A stretch of 64,000 bases of DNA from Paramacrobiotus metropolitanus. Lineage: Eukaryota; Tardigrada; Eutardigrada; Parachela; Macrobiotidae. This document shows, piece by piece, positions 45,987-56,124 of this stretch. The translations under genes were made by a program, and so were the position numbers. Each line of letters opens with the position of its first letter. The first letter of the stretch is position 1. The stretch covers positions 1 through 64,000 of the forward strand of contig NW_026570349.1 in the NCBI RefSeq assembly GCF_019649055.1, given 5' to 3'. The notes beneath the pieces were generated by a model. It made no database searches. It had not been told where the DNA came from and saw only the letters and a list, made by a program, of their open reading frames with translations.

Positions 45987-48900
45987 ATGGATATTTTTAT
46001 GCCATCGTATCCCTTTCGTGGTTTAGCTTCCGATCCGCGAGAGATCAATTACGGGAACATCGTACTCGTTCAGCGCGAAAATGGAGAATGGTGGCTGGGA
46101 TACGTGCAGGATATTGATGGTGACTTCATGCTCATTGATTTCGATTCTACAACGGCTCCTGCACACTGGATCCATTCACGCCACGTTCGAGCACAGCAAT
46201 TTTTAAACGATAGTGTCTGGTTCACCGACTCGATCGATCTACAAGTGGCCGCCACCGGCAGCTATCCGGTGCAGGTGGCGCTGCGCTGTACTGCCGAAGG
46301 ACCACACATCTTTCGTCCTGCTCGACTTCTCACCCCCACAGCGGTATTGGGGGTCTATTATGTCCGACTGGATGATGGGCCGACGGCGCAGTACCTTGTG
46401 GTCTGTCAATGGCAAATTGCATCTGTTATGGTTTCCGCTGTAGATGCGCCACCACTCTTCCAACAGACCAACGGGCTTTACTATCGCAAGTTCAATGTTC
46501 CCTTCACCGGTGCTTCAGCGAGCACGAGGCTACATATGCCGACAGTATGGAAATGTCTGGAAGAAGCCGGCATCAGTTCGAATGCAGCTTTTCGTGGTGG
46601 TTCTTCAAATATGTATCATGGACACAGGTCTTGTTGCAACGAAAAGGTTGCGTACCGCGTTTTCATTCGGGTCAACGAAAATTCTCTCAGTTTTGTTTGC
46701 GCTCAACTGTGGGACGATCATCCAAACTCTCGAGCAGAATGGAGTGAGGAGATGTTAGCTGAAGCATTTGCACAGCTCTACCGTTATCGACCGCTGCCTC
46801 CGCTGTCACATGATGTGGACGACGCCCCTCAGCGGGGTCTACTGTTCGGTATGTTTACACTGTCGCCCGACAAGCAGGGAAGTGGCGAGCAAGCAGCAAG
46901 CACCATGGGATCTCGTTAGTCATTCCGCGATGAATTGCTTGTGCTGGCTGTTCAGTACTCCTACAACAAGATGACGACGACAAGATGAGTGTCCATATCG
47001 AATGGCAGCTTCATCTTGAGTACGATAAGGTACTGTAGCCGTCCGCACAAGTTGCACCACTATCCGGTCTGGCCGTAGCCTTGCAGGGCACACGCTGCAT
47101 TGAACAGCGAGCAATGTGGATGCAAATATTCGTACACCACACTCTATGGTACAACTTGTGCGGGCGGCTACAGTACTTTATCAGGAATCATTTCACTCTA
47201 GAATGCGCTATAATTTTAGACATCTACGGATCCATTGAAGGCGTGGTGCATCCGGTTGTGGCTGATATTTTGATCTGTCTGGACCTACACACCCAAGCAA
47301 CGCTTAAAAGGTAACGATCAGTACTTCAGTAAGTCATACGCTGTACCGTGCGTTCCATAGAAACCAATATACCATAGTAGCCAGTAGTTAATTACAGAAG
47401 GGCTAAACAAACAGTACAGTATTGTAGCCGCTGGATGAAACGGCACCACATTTAGATCCGGCCGCTGCCTGCCCCCTCCCTGGCAGCGCACACGTTACAG
47501 CAGCGTGCGCGCTGTTTTCCGTACACCAGACTCTGTGGTGCCACCAGACTCCGTGGTGCTTGTAACTCAGTGGTTATAGAAATAACCAAAGCCAAGATTG
47601 AAGGGGAGAGACCCTGTGACCTTTAGATTCAGGTGTATTCGCTACAATGTTCGCGCATTCGTAACAATTTAGCGTACATACCTGGAAAAGGGGTTAGTTG
47701 ATCACCTAGCTGGCTATCTCACAGTCAGCTCCCTTAGACGTATGGATGATTTCGAGCGCTTGGTAGAATGCGACACTAAGCCATGATATGTGAAATTCGA
47801 ATGCTCATAATCAAAATTCGTTGTTTAAGGGTGTGCATGTTGTGGTGGCAGCTTTTATCCGCCAACTTTGTCAGCCGACACGTGATCATCGACAGCTCCG
47901 TGGTGAATCCAGAGAAACTGTTTAGCTGTTTCTGTGAGAATATCTATTATTTTACTTGGGGCTTGAACCAGGCTATAACCACACACACCCAAAGCCTCAC
48001 TATCCTCGACGACATCACCTGCACCGATTTAGCTATCATAACCAAAATTTTGGTTGCGCTGATGACCGCCAGGAAGATCCAGCTACGTTACATCCTCATA
48101 AAAGATGGCTTTACAGAGAACGGCATTACGAGAACAATTCATCATATGTACGACTTCTCAGAACCGCATGATAACGAGGCCGGCCGCACCTGGAGATGCT
48201 ATAATTTAACGAAACTGATTACGATTTGCCGGCGACTGGTTCTTCGAAATTACACAGCAAAACATATTACCAGACATATGTGGGAGCTGTTTCCTTATGA
48301 CGACTTTCCACGCCACGACGCCGGTTTCACCAGAACAGACGCACCCAGTTACCGGCTGATTTCAATTACCATCCCGTATTTAATGCTGCATTCCGCTGAT
48401 GGTGATGCCGGGATTCTCCAGCAGTTTCTGCTGGCAGCGGAAATGAGTTACCCTCCAATTGATCCAGAGGTTTACGATCGAGTGCGGTCAGTTCATCGGC
48501 GATGGGTGGAGAAACTGCAATATCCCGAGCAGTGGCGGCATATTCGATTGTTTCTCGAGCTGTAAGTGGGACGAAAACTCGAACTGTAATTTTTTCTTAG
48601 CCTTAATACTGCCGTAGGCTCGTAGCATACCGAGCTTTGACATTTCTGTCTTGTATTAAGGCGCAACTCCTAAAACATCTGAAGCAGAATTCTCTCAAAA
48701 GAAGGTTGCGGTTACACAATGTACTGATCCATACGCGCCGGGTTTGCTTGCCGATCTATAAGATTCCGCTTTAAACTGTATTGCCGCTCACGCATTTTCT
48801 CTTTTTCAAAGCCTTTTTCGTTAATTGTGCACAATGTTTTAGCGAGCGCGTTAATACTAGTTTCACCGGCTTGTAGGTACAGCGGATTCCGGCCAGATGG

Positions 48901-49003
48901 CAGCGCGTGCAACTGGACGGATGTTGACCTCCGAGCGCTGGATGTGAAATACCTATCGAAACTGGCTGTTTCAACAATTGATGCTTATTTTGTTATTGAG
49001 TGA
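45987..49003 (+). CDS. F-box family protein, subfamily II (intact, about 603 aa)
   Basis: Exons A 45987-46848, F 47220-47310, B 47830-48561, D 48877-49003; 1812 nt, in frame. The start Met at 45987 aligns with that of the paralogue at 39547 (MDxxxPSYPFRG). Exon A: NIVLVQRENGEWWLGYVQDI, PAHWIHSRHVRAQ, GPHIFRPARLL, LVVCQWQIA; the GEWWLGYVQDIDGD..IDFD block is the subfamily's version of the Tudor-like pattern. F: HPVVADILICLDLHTQ; B: RVCMLWWQLLSAN, then FTWGLNQA, ITKILVALMTARKIQLRYIL and YPPIDPEVYDRVRSVHRRWV; D: NWTDVDLRALDVKYLSKLAV. The A-F intron carries a small MITE (47030-47176). The F-box predicts a SKP1-bound ubiquitin-ligase adaptor; substrate unknown. Confidence 0.8.
47030..47176. mobile_element. 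Small MITE with GTACTGTAGCCG ends
   Basis: Left end gtactgtagccgtccgcaca and right end (complement GTACTGTAGCCGCCCGCACA) are imperfect inverted repeats of about 30 bp, continuing as caagttg. The element lies in the intron before exon F of the F-box gene. A second, worn copy begins at about 47419 (gtattgtagccg). Confidence 0.65.
47419..47570. mobile_element. Worn copy of the GTACTGTAGCCG MITE
   Basis: It starts gtattgtagccgct and shares scattered stretches with 47030-47176 (gcagc.cacacg, gtacaccagactctgtgg vs gtacaccacactctatgg). The right end is not recognisable. Confidence 0.4.
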
Positions 49004-49432
49004 CGCCTGTAATTGAGCTGCTGTTGTAACTCATTAACCGCAGAGTTACGAAGCACGTACTGGAATATTAACCTGCATATAGTGTAATTTGTTACTAACG
49101 CATAATATCAGCGGTGTTTTGGGTCGTTCTCATAAACTACCGATGCTAAAGCTTTAAATGAAGCAGCTGATTTTGAGCACTGCATTGATTTTTACTGAAC
49201 ATTGATCAGTATGATTCTGTTGTATTTTTCCTGTGTTATTCTTAATCTCTCTATTATGCCACAGAAAAAAATGATCGAAAGTTCGTAGTAGGAGCAAAAG
49301 AGATACAAATTAATGTTGTCAGTAGTCAACATGTACAGTATTTTGCTGGAACATTTAATACAGAGAGAAACAGAGTAGAGCATAACTCATAAAGTCCCAG
49401 TCAAGAACTGTTATTACCCTAACGCGAATCTC
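49004..49432. other. Spacer
   Basis: Convergent 3' flanks of the plus-strand gene and the minus-strand fragment. No feature seen. Confidence 0.4.
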
Positions 49433-49760
49433 TTAATTTACATAAAGATAAGCAAGAACGGATAACTGCAGGTTACTCAAGGAAATACAGTCCGACACCA
49501 GTGCATTTAGAAGGTAGCGTTTCATAGAATGGGACCATTCGGTAATATTATAGAACCACCCGCGCCAAGCCGGCATCCACCATGGAGGAAGAGTGGTACA
49601 GTGAAAGTCAATTAGGAGGTTGTCACCGTTAACATCCTGAAGAAATCCAAGGTAGCACTCGTTGTTTGCTCCATTAATCATAACTAGGTTCTTCATGTTA
49701 AGCAGTTGTTTATTCCTGCGTCTATCGATCACGCTCGATGTATTGGCTGATTATCGGCAT
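49433..49760 (-). pseudogene. F-box family fragment: start of exon A fused to end of exon D (subfamily III)
   Basis: The fragment begins MPIISQYIERDR like the 59052 gene (MPIISEYFSRGR), shifts frame within the first 15 codons, and then reads the exon A block ECYLGFLQDVNGDNLLIDF, LPPWWMPAW. About 70 residues in, it passes without a gap into CISLSNLQLSVLAYLYVN and a stop, which is the tail of exon D. Everything between (rest of A, F, B and the introns, about 2 kb in relatives) is missing. This is an internal deletion, not a spliced copy, since the junction is not at exon borders. Confidence 0.7.
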
Positions 49761-51576
49761 TGACAGACAACAGATTTTTTATTGATTTTTCATGCTTTTA
49801 AATGCAACAGATTCTCCTCTTCTACACGGTTTCACGACGGGAAGACTCACGAGTAATTCCGCATGGGGCGCTGCGTTAAAATAACGATCTGCGGATTTAG
49901 TTCAGAAGACATTACAGTTGGGAGACTGAGAGTCGGTTACATAATTGCATGCGATGTTCTGTCATAGGAACTACCATCACTTATTGGTTCAAAGAGTCTA
50001 GCGTACTGTACATTTCCGGCTTTGTCAACATTGTTTAATAAAAGCAAGCGCACAGTCAGTAAATGGTGGCTACACGGAAGTTTGCTGTCGCTACTCTGGA
50101 TGCTGATGCAGTATTACCTGGTATGCTGTGGCCCACAGCCTGTGGGTGTTTCCAACAAACAATTTTCTCGACCCTCGCGGCTACACATACTATTATTGCT
50201 TGAACGTTCGTGACACCAGACACTTAGTCTTCTTGGATCAATACGATTATACGAGGTCAGATGGGTGCCGTGACGTTGTACACATACCCTGCACGATTCG
50301 GCTGCGATGAACAGGCAGTCAGCCCGCAGCTCGCAACGCTACTATCGTCACGGTTTAAACGCAAACGGCTCAAATGTGGTCGGATGTTGATCGCAGCGCT
50401 ACCCCTACGAATAGAAAATTTGACACATGTTCGATAAAAATTTGAAATGTGCTCGGTAAATTGTGTGGCGATGCCGATGGCCACGGTATTACAGGAAACC
50501 TAACGTGCGACCATCTTCGCATGTTACGTAGCGTATGCCGGTATGCGCAGTTCCTCATTGCCAAATTCCTGTAGTTAGTGACGTGCAAAGAAACGTTTCT
50601 GGCGGCTGCCACTACGGCGAGAATGCCGTACGTGGACGTACGAAGGGGCGTCAACTTCGACTCAACTTTGATACGGATGCGATACAGAGTGATACTGATC
50701 TTGTTGTTCTGTGGCTTTGTGCCTTGTGCATGACGTAGCTTTGTGCCCGTATTAGCCTACAGCAATTCTGTGACGTGTTGCTTCTCTAGCGTACGTATGA
50801 CTGGTGTTTAACGAGTTGTGGTGACTTGACTAGCCTTAGCATATTTGATGTTCTTCAACGGATAAGGATATGTGAGAGTGCCCGTTTACGGGCTTGGCTA
50901 CTTGAAATTAAATCAATCAAATCAATCAATCAATCAATCAATCAGAATCATCATTCGCGCAGGATATGTCCACAGTTCACACTTCGCGGCACCAATTTGC
51001 CCTCATATCGAACCTTCAAAAAATACTCGTTGAAATTGTGTCTGCCATAGCATTAGACTCGTGGGTATCTTAAAATCCCTTAAAAACCCTCATTATGCCG
51101 AACTGTGTTACCGTGGAACGAATTTGCTTTTCGGTATTTTATATTGACAGAAATGTTCTACCTCCTCACATTACACCATCTGAAACTTTTCGTACCAGAA
51201 TAAAACATTTAGGCGACGGGGACTTCTTCCACCCGTACTCACAGACAGGAGAACATACGATAGTACATAAAATCTTTTTAATTCAGGGAATTCCAACCGT
51301 GTTAATGCAGTGCGAAGACTGTCAGGCGACCTCAGTGATTACTATTCGTACGTAAAATGAAATATTTTCATATTGGTTGTGAATATGTGCTATGCCAGTC
51401 GTCCGCTAGCCGTAAAAATATTTCGCTAAATTAATTATCAAAAGGTCACATTAATGGTGAATGATTCCGCAATGTCATCATCATTTACAAAAAGTAAATA
51501 TTACAATGAGATAATATAAACGATGTAGACAAAAACCAATGCAACGACAAATCTTCCGGCATTATTTCGTTAGCTG
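49761..51576. other. Spacer with an (aatc)n microsatellite
   Basis: No gene is supported. A plus-strand frame 51095-51355 (86 codons, MPNCVTVERICFSVFYIDRN) has a Met start but no known motif. A run of caat/aatc units lies at about 50912-50943. Confidence 0.4.
50912..50943 (+). repeat. (aatc)n microsatellite
   Basis: About seven near-perfect tetranucleotide units (…caatcaatcaatcaatca…). Confidence 0.85.
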
Positions 51577-53708
51577 TTAAAAATACAGATAGTCTTGAGC
51601 GAGAAGCGCCATACTGAGATTGCCGAATGGAAGATTGTCGAACACTCGCACATCGAAATCCCGCCAGACCGAAGAACCAAAAGGTTCGCCCACTCCATAA
51701 CTACAAAAAATAAGTGCACACTCCATCCAGAAACTGCACCGACGTTGTACCAAGTCATGTTGTGCTTACTATTCTAGATGCTGTTTGAATACGGCCCATT
51801 TCTTCCCTGGATACGGTTCATCACGAACCCAGCGGGAGTGTACTTTCTTCAGCCGGTCTTTTTTGCACTCTTCCACTGCAGGACAGCATTTATCCAATGT
51901 GCGCCTGAAACGAAGCGCACTGACTTCCAGGCTTTCGTTGCCATCGAAGCGCAAACAAGGAATTTTTAATCGCAGATTAAAATCGAAGGCGAAATCGTGA
52001 AAACCAGGCATCCGGTGCTTTGCATATTTGGGAAACGTTGTTTTATCGAAGTGCACGTCGACGTTTGCGGCGCAATGGGACAGCACTAACTGCCGACAGA
52101 ACTTCCGCAGCTGAAGTGGAAATACCTTATAGTAGCGGTCACTAACGTGGGCATAAGTGATATCGAAGCCGATGAATTTAGGAGGCGGTGGTCGATTAAC
52201 GGCTATCTCCCAATGTTGCACCAGCAGCACAGACAACTGGATGTTGTTCCCAGTCAGCACGGTGTCGGTAATTCTCAAGAGAGCAGCAAGATCATCGATT
52301 TTAGTGAACCGTTCATTCGGGTTAAGCAACGACAATATTTTGGTCATACTGTTGACAGCATAATTCAGTATGAATGCGTAGTCGTAGCTTCTGGTTTCTC
52401 GGACGAACGGCCATAAGTTGTTATTGCTAAAGTCGATTGTTGTGTATACCGGTGAATTACCATCGGACAGTAGAATGCTCCACAAGGCGCATACGCTGTA
52501 AACACAACCTAGGTATATCATTTTGGAATGGATAGCAAACCGAGCAGGCGTTGGTGTTTGCATCCCGATTATCGAAAACTGCGTCATTGGTTCCTTTCAG
52601 TCACATCTTAAATTCTTACCGTTTTGCTACAATCTGTGAATGTACATCCAAACAGAGCAAAATTTCCTTTGTGACTTCGGTAGACATATAAGTGAAAATG
52701 CATCCAACGCTATCTGCAAGAATATACAAAGCTATCTTTACTCATGTGTCGGTAACTCACTCGGTATCGTAAATAATAGAAGCTAAATTTTCTCTGTGCT
52801 TGCACATGCGACAATTTCTTTATTTTTCTTAGTCGGAAAGATTTTCTTTCCCACCGAATGGGGTCAGGGTACGGACCCTTTTGTTGCATTGGTAAGAAGG
52901 TGTATGTCCTCGAAACCCGGGGATATTCTGGCTGGCAGCGAGGAAGAAGATGCTGTCTGAGACCAGATAAAATTCTTCGCGCTGTTTTCGGGCTTTCCCG
53001 GTGAATTTTGCAACAGGGACGTGCGAATACGTAGTCTTTCGATAGTGCGTGATGATATCCTGCGCACGCAATAAGGACAACAACCTCCGTCTCTGTCATT
53101 CGCACAGAGATTAGATCCACCCACTCATTGGAAGAAATAGTCTCTTCACCCTGATAAACCACTTTCAGTACTTCGTCAATATCAAACTCATCCAACCAAT
53201 CAATAACATTTGGCTTTTCTAAAGGTATCACCATTTTTTCCACATCCATCTTGCCATAGTCATCCAACAACGAACACCCAAACCGTCTACAGTTAACAAT
53301 TTGCCAGCGGTGAACGAGGTGCAGTGAAGTTGCCTCCTTATCGGCTGCTGAACTGGCTATACTGCAAAAGACCAGGTCATAATAGCAGGCGACCAGTTTT
53401 GCCGGGCGGAATATATAGGGTCCAGTTGGGTTATTTCGCAAAGCCACAAGTATATCCACTGGTTTGATGTCCGCTATAGGATACTTCTCTTCGTTGAGGT
53501 TGTAAAACCACACACGCCATGATGGAATCCACCAGGGCGGCAGGGTGGGGCAGTCAAAGTCCACGAAGAGGTCGTCACCATTGACATCTTGGAGAAATCC
53601 CAGGTAGTACTCGTTGTCGCCCACATTAACTAGAACTGGATTCTTGACATTCAGCTGGCCGTTATTCATGCGTCTACCGCGCTCAAAGTATTGGCTTATT
53701 ATCGTCAT
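51577..53708 (-). CDS. F-box family protein, subfamily III (intact, about 591 aa)
   Basis: Exons A 53708-about 52877, F 52713-52620, B 52495-51770, D 51700-51577; 1776 nt with the A donor I prefer (AAG G|gtccgt, phase 1). That donor is weak, and exon A stays open to 52710, so the boundary is uncertain. A: MTIISQYFERGRRMNNGQLN, NEYYLGFLQDVNGDDLFVDFDC, LPPWWIPSWRVWFYN, GPYIFRPAKLVACY, LVHRWQIVNC. F: MSTEVTKEILLCLDVHSQIV; B: RVCALWSILLSD, FCRQLVLSHCAANVDVHFDK, HRMPGFHDF, KCCPAVEECKKDRLKKV, PYPGKKWAVF; D: SVWRDFDVRVFDNLPFGNLSM. It shares gene structure and much of B with the 56125-59052 gene, as expected for a tandem duplicate. SCF adaptor by family. Confidence 0.75.
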
Positions 53709-54546
53709 TGAAGGGATTAGAAAATTTTTATATTCCTCAAGCTATTGCGATTGACTCACTTGACCGTTTAACATCAAATACGGTTACCGCTACTTGCAGT
53801 TGTCGATAGCATTTGATTCATTCGAACGCTTCTTGACGGAAAATCGCATGGGCTGATGGTTGGCATACATTATATCGATTTGTGGATTTTGCAGTGGATA
53901 TGTTAGCGAACAATACAGCTCAGAGAACTGGAGTTGCTTAAGTAAATACACTAAAACTCTACCGCATGAACTACCACAATTTTGTTTGCTCGGCGATGTC
54001 TGTCGCTGGCAAAACACGGGAACACAAGAAAATCAATATTTGCCAGAAGCTTTCCAAATTCTGATGATGAATACTATATCACATAGAGAGCTTTATAAAG
54101 CTTGTCAGGTGGCATAACATAAAACTTAACATATTTCAGCCTTGAGCAATATATTGGCGTGGCATGAACTTTCGTGGCAAACGCGCTTCTTGGAGTTAGG
54201 ATTGATATTGGAACTTAAACAGCGTCCGTCATTTCAGAAAAAGTATGTGTTTTCCTGGGGTGACGTTTCGATAGAAAATATCGCCGGTCGACAAAAAGCG
54301 ACAGTTTTCTACATAACAGTTTTCGAAGCATCCTATGCTCCGCTCTCTGGTTTAATAAAGGTTTTCATAAGTGCGTTTTCGACCAGTTTTCATATCAGGA
54401 GAATCAGCTTTTTCTTTAATTCAGTAAACATCTCCCTGTCAACGCAATAGAATGTTCTTTGAGAAACGAATATACATAAGTACACAAAAGCATGTAATTT
54501 AGCAAAAATGGTACTGTACAAATTATCATCATCATCATGAAATCGC
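53709..54546. other. Upstream spacer of the F-box gene
   Basis: The stretch 53870-53935 (atcgatttgtggattt… caatacag) resembles 59240-59295 upstream of the 59052 gene, so the 5' flank was duplicated with the gene. No separate gene is supported. Confidence 0.45.
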
Positions 54547-55571
54547 TTAAGCAACATAAAGACGAGCCAGAACAAGCAGCTGTAGATTACCAAAAGGAAT
54601 ACTATCCAGTTTCCGCAAATCCAAAGTGTTCCATTTGTCGGATGCATTTTCTCCTTCGCCTTCAGGCAGTCCATAACTTAAACACCAGAACGACTTAATC
54701 ACCAGAACACGTACGAATTAATAAAGTATTTCCGATTAGTTAGCAGAAAGTTGCTTTGGAGTAAAGAAATTTGTAAACAAAACTGAGTGCTATAAACTAC
54801 ATTAATACACCTTCTTTTTATTATAAAGCATAAACGTACGGTCAAAGTATTTGTCGCAGTCCAGTCCATTTCCTTCCAGGATATGGAATCGTTGCCAGCC
54901 AGCAAAAATAAATCTTCCTTAAAATGTTTCTTCAGGGCATTTTCCACCGTAGGGCAGTACTATTCCAGTGCACGCTTAAACCGCTGTGTGCTTTCCGTGC
55001 CATCTTTCGCATCAAAACGAATTGCCGGAAAAAGAACATTAACGCAAATGGCTTGTCCCATCTGACAACATTGGGCATTGGATTATGATAAGGTGGTAAA
55101 CGCGCCATCGAACCATCAATGACGAAATGCCGCACCAGTTGACCAGTAAATGATGGCAGGCACTCTTCAGCAACTGGAACAGGATATTCCCGTGAAAATG
55201 CTCGTAAAGATCGTCTGGATGGCAGGCCGGAGCGATTTCCAGCGGAGCCCGACAATATTTGACGAGTAATACAAAAATGTGCACGCTCTTCAGGCTAAGC
55301 AAATCCACTGCAGCATGCGCGACAGCCTAGACACTGTCAGCGCGATGGTCGACGTGCAGCAGCGCGGGCTCCTTGGTTTCACAGATACCCCTTGGTGGAA
55401 CAGCGTCGCCAGCCGAAAGCCTTTTATTTCCGGGTAGCTTGGCAATGTCGTGCTGATGCCGCTGCAGTCAATCGTCACATACGCGGCGGACCCCGGATTA
55501 GGAACTAAAGTGCTGCATAATGTGTTCAATATGTAATAAAACATGTGTCCAGTGTTCACAACGCAAAGCAC
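54547..55571 (-). pseudogene. F-box family fragment: exons B and D only
   Basis: Exon B lies within about 55571-54840 and is recognisable in pieces from all three frames: TLVPNPGSAAYVTIDCSGI, SLKSVHIFVLLVKYCRAP, ILFQLLKSACHHLLVNWCG, then ESTQRFKRALE followed by a stop where the 64000-edge relative has CAA. D 54676-54547 is clean: YGLPEGEGENASDKWN, LDLRKLDSIPFGNLQLLVLA. No exon A or F was found upstream, and the RVCALW start of B is not intact. It is a 5'-truncated, decayed copy. Its closest relative in the window is the partial gene at 63370-64000. Confidence 0.7.
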
Positions 55572-56124
55572 AACTTTTACAGATTGCCGGTGTGTGAATC
55601 GGCGTCAAAGAAAAGAAATGCCAAATGGCAACGTATTTACTTATTTTCGCTAAAGTTTAAGAAAGCTGGAAAGGAATAGAATGCAATTTAAGCAGAGTAG
55701 AACAAATCTATGGTTGCACATAGATTTCCAGACCAACGCGCAGTTAAAAAAATTAATCGGAGTTAAGTTTTATTTGTATAAAGAGTGTGTATGTTTTGAT
55801 TGCCTACGTCCGCATCCGGTTACAAATCCACTTTTGCATTCAATCGTACAGAACTTACTCGTATCCGCTTGAACCTTATGTAGACACCTTCTTGTTCGTG
55901 ATAATCTGTTTTGCCAAAATCCATGTGCAGACAGAATATCTTATTCTGGCTTTATGAATGTTTGGTTTATAAGCTCCCAAAATTAATTAATTATCACAAA
56001 ATTAATTATAAAAAAGGTCAAATTAAACTATCAGATTGCAAAAGGTTAACAAACTAGGAAAATGTACATGAAGCAGTAGAATACCAGCGCAACGACACAT
56101 TTTCTGGAATTACTTTATAGATGG
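55572..56124. other. Spacer
   Basis: AT-rich. It contains one short plus-strand frame (55681-55872) without motifs. Confidence 0.4.
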
